Source of the DNA: Carex sylvatica
Lineage: Eukaryota > Streptophyta > Magnoliopsida > Poales > Cyperaceae
NCBI GenBank assembly: GCA_964058845.1
Contig: CAXKVR010000078.1
Coordinates: 1-64,000, forward strand
Length of the DNA: 64,000 bases
Direction of reading: 5' to 3'
Shown here in pieces: positions 23,201 through 38,246 of the stretch. The notes beneath the pieces were generated by a model. That model made no database searches. It was given only the letters and a program-made list of their open reading frames with translations, and was not told the DNA's origin. The position numbers were made by a program, and so were the translations under genes. Position 1 is the stretch's first letter. Every line of letters begins with the position of its first letter.

Positions 23201-25629
23201 CCTTCTTATTTAGTTGGGTCGTGTACAAAACATTCCATTCTGCACTCAGTCAAGTACAATTCTGTGATAAGTCTATCCTTCATTGAAACAGTAAAAGTAG
23301 GTGCCCCGTGAGAGATGGAGATCAGAAGTAGAATACACAGATCTGTTTTTGTATGTATGGAACATAAAACTCATTAAATCAGTAGGAGGCATTTACGTTA
23401 GAGTAGGGTTAAAATGCCCCATTGTTTTTGTGCCCCCCATGCCTCACATCCTTATCTCCGTTTTCAAAGTCCGAACAGTCGGTCTGAACCACTCAACATG
23501 ATCTCCATATTAAAATTTACTTGGAGACCAAATTTTATATTTTTTGGAATTTTTTACTATTTGTTTAGAAGGTACAAAATCACAGCTTTTGGAAGATTCT
23601 AGACCATTCAAAAACAGTGAATTTGTACCTATTTAAAAAAATTTACAAAAAAATAAAATATAATCGGTCTCCAAGCATATTTTAATACGGAGATCTTGCT
23701 CAACAGTTCAGATCGACTGTTTGGACTTTTAAAACAGAGATAAAAATGCGAGGCATGATTGGGGCACGGAAACAATGGGGCCTATTAACCCTACTCGTCA
23801 GTGGGTGGGAAGAAGTTGGATGATACTGATTACTTCTAACAAAACAACACATGCAGTGATGGACAAGAAATTATAAGGGATATTAACCTTTCAAAATGGA
23901 ATTGGTTCCTGGTCTACTAGGCTCAACAGAGGCTGCCTCCTTCCTGGCTGCACCGTAAACATATGTCAGTATATAAGAAGAACTTTATCAAGAAGCTCTT
24001 AACAAAAAAATAGTGTAAAAATGAAACAAAGAGATTAGTACTGTCAACAAAACTGTGGATAGGAGAAGCGGGTTTCTGAAATGGCTTTCTGACGGATGAG
24101 ACTGAGCAGTTCTCTTTCCTGACTTTAATTGTAGAGAGACTGATGTCGACAAGATGAGCTTGCATGATAAGAGTTTGGCCGGACTCGAGCACGTCATCTT
24201 TTCCTAAGACCTTGCTTTCTAGAAGCCTCTCATTTTCATCATATAGCTGCACCTGCTCCATTGCTATCCATTTATTAGAAGAATCATCAAACAAGATTAA
24301 TTAGGACTCCTAACAGAAGTTAGTTAGTTAGGCTATTGTAATTGTGTAACCCTGTGTCTAAATAAGACAGTATCTTGTACAACAGAAATCAATCAATGAA
24401 AATACAAAAGTATCATTTAGTCAATTTATCTTCTCTCTGTATCTCTACACTGTACCAGTATGCATTTTGCATCATTGAATGGAAGAAACTATACAATCCA
24501 CCACAGTTTAAACTCACATTTTAAAAAAAAAATGGCCGGCAAAATTTTAACCTGTTTTCCGTGGGAACCAAGTTGGGAAAGTCGCAATGTGCCGTCATGG
24601 TACTTCTTTGCCTTTTGTGTTAGTTGGGTTGTATACAACACACTCCACTCTACATTAAATGAAAAACCATGATGAATAAATAAAATGCAACAGAACATGA
24701 TTTAAAGGGAAAGAAAGATAAAAGGAAAAAGAGAAAGTTATAAAACCTTCAAGAAGCGAGTATGGAAAAGATGAATTGCTTGAGGGCACACCAGTGGTAC
24801 AAGGTTCAGCCTTCTTTCCTGCCGATATTCAAAATTAAAAAAAAAAAGAAAAAAAGAAAGAAAAAGAAAACCAAGAAACATATACGGGTGATGATATTTA
24901 CTGACCATTGGTGTTGCTTTCCACCATGTTAGAGACCTTGTGCAATGGTTTCCTATGGAAAGAGTTCCTCTTGTTTCCTGCGAATTTTGGATTTTATACC
25001 AGTGAGCGCTAGCACGTTATCACCTTTACAGAATGAATGACACAACCCGAAGAAGAAAAAATGAAGATTACCATTTTGTTGTGCAAGGGGAGTAACAGTA
25101 GGATTAGAAGAAAGGTTGACAGCATCGGCAATGTCAACAAGATGAGAATTCATGGTGAAGGATTTGCCGCACTCAACTGAGTCAGCCTTGCCTAGGATTT
25201 TGATCTCTATCAGGTTCTCGCTTTCATCATACAACCGTACCTGAATGTGTGAATCCACAAATCAAGCACTCAATTGACTGTACTATGAATAGATACATAG
25301 ATGGAAGAGTGAGGCTATGGTACCATGCACAGCATATATTGGTCCGTACTATGGATCAATATCTACATTTTAAAAGTTCAAACAATTGATATGAGCCGTT
25401 CAACATGATCTCCATACGAAAATGTACTTGTAAATCACATTTTTTAGAAAAATTTTACTATTTTTTTAGATGGAAATACTAAATGATAGATGAAAGCAAT
25501 ACTAATACTACCTACCTTGTCACCAGATGCACTCATCTCGAGAAAACCATCATGATAAACCTTTCTTTTCTGTTTTAAATGTTTTGTGTAAGTCACTCTC
25601 CATCTCCGTCCATTGGTGTCTACTTCCAT
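20224..25629 (-). CDS. Multi-DUF2439 (ZGRF1/Mte1/Dbl2 N-terminal-like) protein
   Basis: About seventeen exons on the minus strand. The first coding exon (25516-25629, MEVDTNGRRWRVTYTKHLKQ then KRKVYHDGFLEM) and second (25072-25240, VRLYDESENLIEIKILGKAD) form one DUF2439 domain. A second domain is split over 24552-24649 (WSVLYTTQLTQKAKKYHDGT) and 24042-24252 (VQLYDENERLLESKVLGKDD). A third is split over about 23144-23243 (EWNVLYTTQLNKKAKTYHDG) and about 22919-23045 (ILGSRHMKSFECIDSGTECE). Linker exons lie at 24906-24977, 24747-24818 and about 23890-23950. A Ser/Thr/Lys-rich region built from duplicated exons follows (22740-21485). Final exons are near 21125-21330, 20562-20645 and 20402-20465, then 20224-20319, ending FDFPSFDLGF. 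The domain occurs in Mte1, Dbl2 and human ZGRF1, which handle recombination and stalled forks; no helicase region is present. A nuclear DNA-repair role is inferred only. Confidence 0.75.
20705..20903. mobile_element. Internally deleted family A MITE in an intron
   Basis: Left end GGTACTATGTATGGCGCAGA is joined to the right arm after loss of about 200 bp; the right end ACCATAGCCTCACTC is intact. It sits in an intron of the DUF2439 gene. Confidence 0.7.
21485..22520 (-). repeat. Tandemly duplicated exon within the DUF2439 gene
   Basis: Four exon copies, at about 22410-22515, 22187-22308, 21735-21862 and 21485-21608, encode variants of DGVDYGTKKEQVKSMSTQTG followed by NSTEMKKSTNTEDCVTVARR. The first of the series ends differently, with LMKSIPTS, resembling the end of the upstream exon at about 22617-22740 (LMKNTSTS). 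Intron flanks are also shared (ACACCATCTCGT on the plus strand). Copies differ by a few substitutions and all remain open, which suggests translation under constraint. Confidence 0.82.
21959..22142. mobile_element. Internally deleted family A MITE between duplicated exons
   Basis: Ends GAGTGAAACTATGGTCCTAT and CATAGCCTCGCTC, with a perfect 9-bp duplication CTAACAGAA (21950-21958 and 22143-22151). Only 184 bp remain. It lies in the intron between two copies of the duplicated exon. Confidence 0.85.
23401..23796. mobile_element. Hairpin MITE, subfamily D (GAGTAGGGTTAAAATGCCCC)
   Basis: 396-bp palindrome with termini GAGTAGGGTTAAAATGCCCC and GGGGCCTATTAACCCTACTC in an intron of the DUF2439 gene. 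Arms contain AACATGATCTCCATATTAAA and complement. Target duplication not evident. Confidence 0.8.
25307..25475. mobile_element. Family A MITE, left arm only
   Basis: GAGTGAGGCTATGGTACCAT through TTTACTATTTTTTTAGATGG in the first coding intron of the DUF2439 gene. The complementary arm is absent. Confidence 0.7.
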
Positions 25630-25637
25630 GCTCCTCC

Positions 25638-26095
25638 TACAACAACCACAGGCAAACATATATGTGCAAGAAAAAATATATGGATACAAATACCATTTGA
25701 TTTTTGACAGGAAGTAATTGCTACAGTAATTAAGGACGCTAAAACCTCATCTCACCATTAGATTTGTGTCATTGTGTTTTCTGGAAATATACGGTCAATT
25801 TGTTTATATGAAATTCCAGCATTCCGTTTCAATTTTGTTATTAATCGATCCTCTTTTACTGGGATTTCGATTAGAGGAGGAAGAGATGGAGTAATACTAG
25901 AAATTACGAAGAAGGGTGTAAGCTGTAACTGAGACACTGAGATCGATCGATCCCGTCTATTAGCAAGGAATTTAATATAGGCTCACCTCTCAATCGCCGC
26001 CGCGCTCTGCCACCCTCTTCCCTCGCTCTCGCTCTCTCTCGTCTCTTCCCCCGCTTTCTCTTTCGGTTCCTAATTTTGTTTATTAATTTTGAAAA
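25638..26095 (-). promoter_or_regulatory. 5'UTR exon and leader intron of the DUF2439 gene
   Basis: A purine-rich leader on the minus strand (about 25986-26090, GCGGCGGCGATTGAGAG then GTGAGCC donor) and an acceptor TTGTTGTAG at 25637-25645, just before the start codon, indicate a 5'UTR intron of about 340 bp. The transcription start is unknown. Confidence 0.5.
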
Positions 26096-26980
26096 AAACG
26101 CTCTCACCTGAAGAATCCATACCTCTGAGGTAACACAATATTTGTTATTGAATATGGACCGTCCGATCAAAATCCAGACCGATCGATTCGAGATGGAATG
26201 TACAGGGATTCTTTAATATCCGTGCCAAAGCTGATCGAATGGTCCGGATCTAAACTAAATAATGAGTTAACTCAGAGAATATGAATTCCTCACTGGCAGC
26301 TTGCAAGTGAATTACGATCAAGTTGGAGTGTTTCCTGGGCCTGATTAGGCCCAATATAAGCCTTTCGCACATTTTCTATTGCCAAATCGCCGAAGCATTT
26401 TCTTTACTGCACTCGGACACAGCAAACTGGCATTTTGTGTAAATAAAAAATAACATAACAAAAAAAATAAAAAATAACATAACAAAAATAACAAAGACAT
26501 ATAATAAATAGAGACATTATGAACTCTCTTATTTAACCCCGTCAAACTTTTCACGTTACAATTATCAAATTTCCGAAATTTTTAAATGTATCTCTGTAAT
26601 AAAAAAATAAAAAAAAAACATTTTATTTTGGAGAACTTGAAAAATATTCGGACTGCAATGATATTTAATTGATGGTTCTATTTTTGAGGTCTGCCATTTA
26701 TCATTGTGGCCTCACAAAAATTTCAAAATTCACTCTAATAAGTAGGATTTTTGAGTTTTTGCAGGACCGCAATAATAATTGACGGCTTCAAAAAATAGGA
26801 CCACCAATTGTCATTACTGTCTAAGTATTTTTCAAATTTTTCATAATAATTTTTTTTTTTTTGAAAGGGTATTAATAAAAATTTCGGATTAAATTCACTT
26901 TAGATTGTCTTTTCCTAAGGAACAACTTTTAGATTCTTATCCAAATACTCAATTGCAACTGCAGCATGCAAGGCGGCACC

Positions 26981-27839
26981 TAGGTCTGGCAAAAAAATTT
27001 CGTACTTCGTGATTCAATTCGAGTTTGATTTGAGTTTGATTCGAGTTTAATTCAATTTGAAATGAGTTTGAATTGAAACGAACTAAACTAGGTTCGATTC
27101 GAAATTAATTCAAACCAAACTCAAACCTAACCTGATTCGATCAAAATGAGTTCGCGAACTTTTATGATTTGAATCTCATAATAACATCGGCCGTTCATTT
27201 ACCTAATGAAATGAAAACTCAAGATAGAGAATCATAATTTAACTTAGCCGACGCTCCATCGCTCTCAAATATCAATAATCTAATTCTCTCTTCGTCTCTT
27301 CCTAACTTACTCTCCCTCTCACTCTAAAACCTAGCTGATTCTCTTGGCGACTGACTGTTTCTCCGGCCGTCACTCCTCTCTCTTCGGCCGTCTCTCCTCC
27401 GCTTTCTCTACTTTTCGGATTCTCACTTCATTAGATGGTCTGATCGAGTGAGCACTTGAGGTACGATTATTTGTTTTACTGCATATTTCAGTTCTTGTCC
27501 TTAATCCTCGTTTTACGATTATTTATTATGATGTTTTTTTTTCATGAACAATTTTTCAACTTAAAAACACTCATTTCATACCGATAAAATGAAGCCATGT
27601 GAATTTTATCCCGCGAGAAAAAATTAATGTATAAACTACCGGTATAACTATGACTGCTAAAAAATAATTTAGTTCGTGATTCGATTTGAGTTCGATTCGA
27701 AAAATGTGTAGTTCGCAATTAATTCGATTCAAAATGGGTTCGATTCGAAACGAATCAAACCAGATTCAGTTCAAATCTTACTCAAATCAAACTCAAACCT
27801 ATGATAAATTCGATTCGGTTCGATTCATTGCCACCCCTA
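26981..27839. mobile_element. hAT-like element inserted in the last exon of the ILR1-like pseudogene
   Basis: 859 bp; ends TAGGTCTGGCAA and TTGCCACCCCTA; perfect 8-bp duplication GCGGCACC at 26973-26980 and 27840-27847. The ends are rich in GATTCGA/TTCGAATC text. The middle holds a pyrimidine-rich, GC-richer stretch ending CACTTGAG followed by a GTACG donor-like site (27280-27470), which resembles a 5'UTR exon. It inserted into the target duplication of the neighbouring MITE, so it came second. Confidence 0.88.
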
Positions 27840-27849
27840 GCGGCACCTA

Positions 27850-28037
27850 CGAACGCTATCCTCTGCGGAGTATCCTCTGCAGAGCTTTTAATCTGATCTG
27901 TTTGTTTCGATCGGACAAACCAGATCAAATCTCAAAATTTAAGCCCCTCTGATCTAATCCGTCCAATTAAAATAAACAGACAAGATTAAAATCTCTACAC
28001 ACCTCTGTAGAGAATACTCCGCTGAGATACTCTCCCG
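27850..28037. mobile_element. Short MITE (CGCTATCCTCTGCGGAG) in the same exon
   Basis: 188 bp with termini CGAACGCTATCCTCTGCGGA and a complement ending GAGATACTCTCCCG; 9-bp duplication CGGCACCTA at 27841-27849 and 28038-28046. A second copy of nearly the same length lies at 45397-45582. Confidence 0.88.
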
Positions 28038-28495
28038 CGGCACCTATAGGTAAGCTTTTCTCATCAGCAAAGTAGTATGGGGAGTGAAGTGATTGGACTT
28101 GGTCCACAGTCTCACTTCTTACTCCAATACTAAACATGGCAACTGGGATCTTCTGTGAAAAGAAGCTGAAATCCTCTGCACCCATTGACGGCGTTGTGAT
28201 CAGCTGGACGTTGGACCCACCAAGCAGTCTCTCTCCTACTGCTTTTGCGTGGTCGTACATCGTTATATGGTTTATCAATGGAGGGTATGTTATGAGTGTA
28301 CTTTCCATGAAGTCTACACTTGCAGTGCATCGATGTACAGTTGCTTGTGTCTCTGTAATCTTCAATTCTTCATACGAAAGATGAGTTGGTTATTTTTACA
28401 TCAAACTTCTAAAATTGGTAGGCAAACGATTTAAAAAACATTTTGTTTCAGATTATTTTTATACTGATATATAATTAAGTGATATTTTTTAATTT

Positions 28496-28863
28496 GAGTA
28501 GGTTAAAATGTCTAATTATATATTTTTGGGAACCAACCGTATCTCATAATTTATCTCTATCTTCAAAGTCCAAACAGTCGATCTGAACAGCTCAATATGA
28601 CTTTCGAGATAAAATTTTATATATTTAAGAAAAAAATAACTATCTTTTGAACAAGTACAAAATCATTGTTTTCATATGATCTATCTAGAAAGATAATAAA
28701 GAGTTTCTACAAAATATAAAATTTGGTATGCAAATACATTTTAATATAAGATCATAAGATCATGTTGAGCGGTTCAATCGACTGTTTAGATATTGAAAAA
28801 TTAGATAAAAATGTGAGATATAATTGGATTCGAAAACAATTAATGACAATTTTAACCTTACTC
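28496..28863. mobile_element. Hairpin MITE, subfamily D, in the pseudogene's last intron
   Basis: GAGTAGGTTAAAATGTCTAA to GACAATTTTAACCTTACTC, with family core motifs in both arms; more diverged than the copy at 23401. It lies between exons 4 and 5. Confidence 0.72.
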
Positions 28864-29799
28864 ATTGAATTTTTTTTAGTTATCGTTGTCGTTCTTATCT
28901 TAGTTGGGCCTGGTCTTGAAAATTAAATTTGTTTATTGCTTAGTTGAATAAAGGAGATAAATTATGGAACAATACCTCTTTGATTCTCTGTTTAAGGTAG
29001 GAGAAACCTTCAGTTATGAGGCTCCTAAATGTGCCCCCAAATGTAGCAGTCTCAGGAATTACATTGTATGCTCCTCCTCCTGCTTTGACAAACCCGATTG
29101 ACACTACCTGAGCATGAAACACGGGTAAAATTTAATATGCTCCATATATTTATAATCAGGGACAGAATCAGACTCTCAAATGACGAGATCAAATACACAT
29201 AAAAAATCAATTATACAAAATTTTAATGATAAGTATAGGGATTAATTTTGCAGTATGCACAACATTTTCCTCTATAATATATATAGCAAAATTAAGTATA
29301 AGCATTATAATTTGAAAAATAAATGAAGATCAATAATTGACCCCTCTTCCCTCCATGTAGATCAGCCCTTGTGTTAATAAGCAAAACCAATTTAACAAAC
29401 TTACTCTACTATATATCAAGCGGGTCAGATTCTCTGGAAACAAGTTGCTGCAAAGCAAGGATTACAAAAGAGGCCACTATTATCGGGTCGATCGATGGTT
29501 CGTTGAGTTATAGCCCCATGGCCACCCTTTCCCTTAATTGTAACATGAAACCTCCCGGAAGCTGCAAGCAATGGGCCCGGCTTTGAGCTGATGGTGCCGA
29601 CGGGGGTAAGAGGGTCCACATGCAATGCAAATATGGCTTGCACATCTTGCAAAGCACCTTCTTGTATCATGTGGTATGCGCGGGCGTGACCTTCCTCTCC
29701 TGGTTAAAAGAACAGCTTCACCATTCCCTTCACGATTCAAAAAGAAAATCAGGTAATATCATATATATGATGATTATAGCATAAAAGTACTTTCATGAT

Positions 29800-29947
29800 A
29801 ATAACATAAAATTTTGATCTACAAGTAAATTAATTTTCGTATAGAAATAATGTTAAACATTTCAGTAGACTATTTAGACTCAAAAAATAAAATATTTATC
29901 TATAATACGAACCAATATGCGCTATACGTATTAACATAGTCTCACTC
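29800..29947. mobile_element. Family A MITE, right arm only
   Basis: AAATTTTGATCTACAAGTAAA through AACATAGTCTCACTC. The left arm is missing. It lies in the pseudogene intron between exons 2 and 3. Confidence 0.65.
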
Positions 29948-30308
29948 AACATGAAAACTACTTTAGAGTTTCAACAATATATTTCAAAGACCAAAAATAT
30001 TGTTGTTTCAACTTGTCTCCCATTAATAACAAAAATAAAAGAATTGTCAAAGACTGATCACTATGCATTCATTAGAATCAAATGCCCCAGAACAGTTTTA
30101 ATTAAACAGTTGCCTAAATTGTCAAAGGCTGATAATCTAATTAGCATTTTTTGAATCAGAAGTTTAGCAACACCTAGAAGCATGGTAACATGTAATCATG
30201 ACCACATGCATGCATCTTCCCATCAACCTTGCTCTTATACTCCCATTCTACCATTTCCTTTGTTCAATTAAGAGAAGTTGTATCAAGCATGCATGTCAGC
30301 TTTCACGT

Positions 30309-30719
30309 AATGGTATTATATGCATAGTGCGGATTGGTCTCTACTGGATCAATATATTTGTTTTTAAAGTTTAAATAGTCAATATATGCTGTTCAACATG
30401 ATTCTCAAATAAATTTTATTTTCGTTACAATTTCTTTACAATTTTTTTTAACATAGATAGAAACCATTTCTTTTAAAATAGTCGATCTATGCTGTTCAAC
30501 ATGATTCTCAAATAAAATTTTATTTTCTAAAGTTTAAATAGTCGATCTACCTATTTACAAAAATAGCAAAAAAATGTAAAATTGAATCTACAAAAAAATT
30601 AATTTTCATACGAATATCATGTTGAACGGTTCAGATCGATTGTTTGAACTTTAAAAATAGAGATATTGATCTGTAGTACGAATCAATCCGTGCTATGAAA
30701 AATATCATAGCCTCACTCT
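30309..30719. mobile_element. Hairpin MITE, family A, in pseudogene intron 1
   Basis: GGTATTATATGCATAGTGCG to ATCATAGCCTCACTC, with an internal duplication of AGTCGATCTA text. The corresponding intron of the intact copy carries a family A element at a similar place (36417-36750) but with different exact borders. Confidence 0.75.
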
Positions 30720-31259
30720 AATTAAACAAGAGAAAAAGAGTAACATTTTAAATTTCTAAGTTTTTGTTTTTCTTTTCAGAAAGGAATTTCAAACTATTCA
30801 CATATCAAGGACAGCAATTTCTCATAACAAAGACCCTCTTGCAAAAGAAGCTTTGCGTTTAGAATAGTGAGAAATTTTAGGGGCTTAAATGCAAGTTGCT
30901 TGCAGTAAGAGAAGAAAACAGTTGGACCAAACTGCAAAATGTACCACAAATTTATACGGAGAAAGATCAAAATAAGCAAATAACTACTAAACGAGCAACC
31001 TGCAAAGGAAGCGCATCCATGTCAGCTCGGAGCCCGAAAACCGAGCCTGGACCGGACCCGACCATCGCCACCAGGCCGGTCTTAGCAATAGGCCACGTGT
31101 ATTCAATCCCTAATCGATCTAGTTTGGACCGGATCAACTTGCTGGTTTTCACCTCCTGAAAAGCCAACTCTGGCCATTGATGGAGTCTTCTCCGAATAGA
31201 TATCAACCAATCCGTGAACTCAGTGTTGCGCGCCAAGTCCAACAAGGAAGTCGACATAG

Positions 31260-33110
31260 ATTTGGAGAGATATAAGATGTGAGAGTTAGGAGGAGCAAGT
31301 GTGTGTGATAGAGATGGAGAACAAAGGCAGACAAGCAGGTAAAGCAATAAACTGGGGAGGAGAGATTAATAGTTGCTTGATGAGTACATATATTATATAT
31401 CATGAGGTTTACAAGGAGATTTTTTTTTTTTTAAAGAAATGATGCTTCACATGTGAAGAACTTATAGTTGCATGTGAATGTGTACATTTATTTTAGTATG
31501 GCTACAGGGATCTTCACATCCTGGTAGCACCTCTGTAAAGTTTTTTTATATCAATATATCTCAGTGTAAATCTCCACTAACCTTCAAAAAAAGAATGTGT
31601 ACATTTATAAATAATCATGAGGTTCATGAGAAAAAAAAAGAATTTATGTAAACCTTCAAAAAAAAAAAAAATTATGTATGCTCTTAAGAAAATTAAAAAG
31701 TATGTTTCTTTTCTTTTTTAAATTTGTAATATTATATTTACTCTTCTATATTTTAAAAACTCACGAATTTATTTTATTTTCTATTAAAACTAAGTTTAAA
31801 TCTATAAAGTTTCAATTTTATCTTTTATTGAAAAAATAAAAAATATGTAACTAGCACGAATAAGAAAAATGTTCAACCTTGTAATTGGTCAGTTTATGAG
31901 GATAAATGGTTGATTTTTTTTACTATAACGCATACAAAGTCAAAATTTAGAAATATACTTCTGTTTGCATCACAACTAGAGAAATTAATTATTTGTCCTC
32001 ACGAATTGATCAATTAGAAAACTGAATGTTTTCTTTCAAATGTTACATAGTTATTAGTTTTATATAAATGATAAAACTCAAATTGGGTAAATTACTGAGT
32101 AAAGGAAATAATTTTTTTTAATCATTATTTTGATGGGAAAGACAAATAAATTTGGGAAATCTGTGAGTTTAAAAAAAAAAAAAAATTTAGAAGGAAACAT
32201 AATTTTGAGATTTTTGAAGGGTATCCATGGATGGAGTCCCCAAAAAAAAGTTTATTTGGTAAAAAGTAAAAATTGATTTTTTTCAGACAGATAGTAAAAA
32301 ATAGCACATTCCTTAGAGAAATTTATCAAAGATGATTGTTTTAATTTGTCGTATAAGTCATTACAGTAATTACTTGCAATAAATTTTATATTATATTATT
32401 TTTTGCAATTAACTTTATAAAAATTAAAGTTAATTTCCTACTATATATGATTTGTGGTTAATAGATGCTTAAAAATAGGCTGTTGATTGAACTTATAATT
32501 AGGGTTGTTGTCCCATAAACAATATATATGGTTGGAAAGAAATTCCTTTGTTTTAATAGATCATTTCTTTAAGATTTTTTTGGGTGGAAATATAATAGTG
32601 ATAGTTCATATTTAAAAGTTATATCAATTTTTCCAAGTGATGTATCTGACTTACATATTCAAATTTAAGTTGGTACAGATGAGGAAGAGGCAGAACAGGG
32701 AGAGGGAGGGATAATAGAGGCTCCAACCCACTCTCCTTGTAGGCTTATACCTGGTCTAGACCTGTCTGAGTGATTGTTGGTATTTCTCTAAAGTCTAGGG
32801 TTGATTCTGTAAATTTTACTAAGCTTCTGTTTTGTGAACTTTTTTAGTCTATACTGGTATTGCAGCAGTCTTTTGTAGTTGGAGATATGATATTTTTTGT
32901 GAATAGTTTCTGTAATAGGTCATATTGATGGTGATGTACTTTTGTTTTTGATGAATCATGCAGCTATTGTATTGGCACCAAACCTCTATAATGGATAGAA
33001 CCAGCCAATTGTTTATCACAATTTTAGTTAATATATTTATTTTTATTGAGCAAATATTTTCATAATTCATCCAAGTCAACAGTGGCAAATACAAACATTA
33101 ATTAGTATCG
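31260..33110. other. Upstream flank of ILR1-like copy 1, gene-free
   Basis: AT-rich spacer. Parts at 31325-31420 and 32240-32400 match 39725-40000, the flank of a third array remnant, which shows that the duplicated unit included upstream DNA. No other gene was recognised. Confidence 0.6.
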
Positions 33111-33118
33111 TGATCGAG

Positions 33119-33245
33119 AATCAAATTTTGGTCTAATGATAAAGGCAATATCAAACAATTACATTAGGAGGTTTTAGGAGGTTGCTAGTTTGAAATTTGA
33201 ATAAGAGATCCTTTGTAGATATAAAACAATTACAAAAAAAAAAAA
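33119..33245 (+). mobile_element. SINE-like element
   Basis: A tRNA-derived SINE layout: A-box-like TGGTCTAATGATAAAGGC, B-box-like GGTTGCTAGTTTGAAATTTG, and a 3' end AATTACAAAAAAAAAAA. Target duplication not clear. Confidence 0.5.
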
Positions 33246-33294
33246 TATATAATTCCAATTTTCCTACTAAAAAGAAGTATAGTAATTACATGCG

Positions 33295-33540
33295 GCCCAC
33301 ATAATTTCAGAGTAATTTATAGCTCTGATCTAAACTTAACGAGAGAAGAAGAGCAGAGCATTTTAAATTTCAAGTCCTTTACATCTTTTTCAGAAAGGAA
33401 TATGAAATTCTTCAGATACCAAGAACAACAATTTCTCATAAACAAAGGTTCTCTTGCAAAATATTAGGTATAAATAGGGTCCATCCAATATGAAGAAGAG
33501 GGCTCAATTTGTATTAACAAAATGAAAGGACAGCTGTGTT
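33295..33540 (-). pseudogene. Intron 1 remnant of an ILR1-like array unit
   Basis: Matches 36745-37010 (intron 1 of the intact hydrolase) and about 30720-30900 (pseudogene intron 1) over shared blocks ATAATTTCAGAG, CATTTTAAATTTCAAGT, CAATTTCTCATAAACAAAGG and TTGCAAAATATTAGG. No exon survives. Confidence 0.72.
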
Positions 33541-33554
33541 TGCGATTGAAAAAT

Positions 33555-33780
33555 CAGTGTTGTAAAAAAGTCTGTTCAGGCTAATTAATTAACTAATTAG
33601 TCGTTGGCGGAGATCAAAATGTTACAGAACCGTCACGGATTTTCCCGACTAATTGGTCCATTATTTCTAATTATGGCCGATTATTCCCTATTAATTGTTT
33701 GACGACACCCTATTTATTTGACTAGCGCATAACGTTATATTTAGTTGAATTTACCGATTTTTTATACCTGTACAACTTAG
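33555..33780. mobile_element. hAT-like element, family CAGTGTTGTAAA, right end decayed
   Basis: The left end CAGTGTTGTAAAAAAGTC and the following ACTAATTAGTCGTTG match the intact copy at 39409-39575. The right end cannot be fixed. Confidence 0.55.
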
Positions 33781-34472
33781 TACTGGACTTTACTGTTATG
33801 ATATCACGATAGTTTAGTGAATATAACTGAATAATTGATTTATTGATTATATTTCATAGTTATAATTGATGAATATAATTTCTATTTATCGGCATCAATA
33901 ATTTAGATCCATTGTTATGAATCTTTAACATAAATAAATCTAATAATAGTTTTCTTAGTTATAATTGATGAATATAATTTCTATTGGTTATTTTCCTCTT
34001 CCTCCATTAGTTGAGAAGGAGATATTCTCTAAACATTATTTTATACATGAATTTATGGTGGTAAACAAAAAGATAAACAAAATATCATGCTTTGAATTAT
34101 TTTTAATAAATTGGGCCAAAATTAAAAGTCATATAGGAACCAAAAAAAAAAAAAGTATCCTCTATAAAAATAATATGTACCAGTGCATGAAATTATTTGT
34201 TCTAAATTAAAAATATAAGACAGGATATTATGCCAACAAATTTATTGAAATGCAACTGCAACACCTTGCATTGGGCCATTCATAATTTTTTTTATCAATA
34301 TGGACTCATATAAACTTCTGGTACTAATTTCTTTTTTATTAATTACGCCTCTTAAAAATTGTTATATATTACACCAACTTGAAAATTTCTATGTGAACCT
34401 TTAATATAAGGCCCTTGATAATTCTTATTTAGCCCCTTAAAAATTCTCATGTAAAAATTCATGAAATTCACT

Positions 34473-37597
<3,125 letters not shown>

Positions 37598-37783
37598 TGA
37601 TTTGGAGAGAGAAGATGTGAGAGTTGGGAGGAAGGAGAGAGATGGAATGGAATGATGGGTACATGTATCATGAAATTAATATCCAGTGCAATAGCTGATG
37701 TGCAATGAGTTAGATCGGGACCGTTTATTTATCCTGACACGAATCTCAAAACGAACCCATGTTTTATATAGGCACTGGATTAA

Positions 37784-38246
37784 GATGAGGGTTCAAATGT
37801 CTTCAATTTTTGTGTTTTCATCACTCCTTTATTTTTAAAAACTTTAAAAACAAAAAAAAATTAATTTTAAAATTCAAAATAAAATCTTTGGATATAAACT
37901 ACGTCCTTTTATCTATGCATGTGTAAAAAATTATGGCATTTTAACTTTATTTTAGTTGTCATTTTGAGTATGTAAAAAATGTAATGATTTATCTTGAACT
38001 TGTAAAAAATTATGATATTTCAATTTTGTTTTGATTGTCATCTTGAGCTTTTAATTTTTAGTCGTTGATTTTTTAATTTATTAATTCATATAAAAACAAA
38101 ATCAAAATGTAATGATTTTTTATAGACACATAGATAAAATAATATTTATCACATCTAACGATTTTATTTTAACGTTTAATTTTTAAATTTTGAGTTATTT
38201 AAGTTTTTAAAAATAGAGGCATAATAGAGAAATTTGAATCATCCTC
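37784..38246. mobile_element. Foldback MITE, diverged subfamily D
   Basis: Left end GATGAGGGTTCAAATGTCTT and right end AATTTGAATCATCCTC are complementary, and inner arms pair over AAAATTATGG/TAATGATTTTTT-type blocks. Diverged from the 2841 copy. Confidence 0.6.

Larger units (their letters stand above)
26900..31257 (-). pseudogene. IAA-amino-acid hydrolase (ILR1-like) pseudogene, tandem copy 1
   Basis: Five exons align with the intact copy at 34473-37597. Exon 1 (31000-31257) is intact ([20 protein letters not shown], then [13 protein letters not shown]). Exon 2 (about 30178-30262) has lost one base right after the metal-binding HACGHD and its 3' end has diverged. Exon 3 (about 29420-29735) has a glutamine-to-stop change in the FFQPAEEG motif and a frameshift in the GGHG region. 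Exon 4 (about 28972-29108) is open. Exon 5 (28047 to about 28372) is cut by two transposons, and its end (HAAVAIEYLDKNLK) survives at 26905-26980. The family is an M20 metallopeptidase-fold hydrolase that frees auxin from amino-acid conjugates. The gene cannot encode a working enzyme. Confidence 0.9.
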
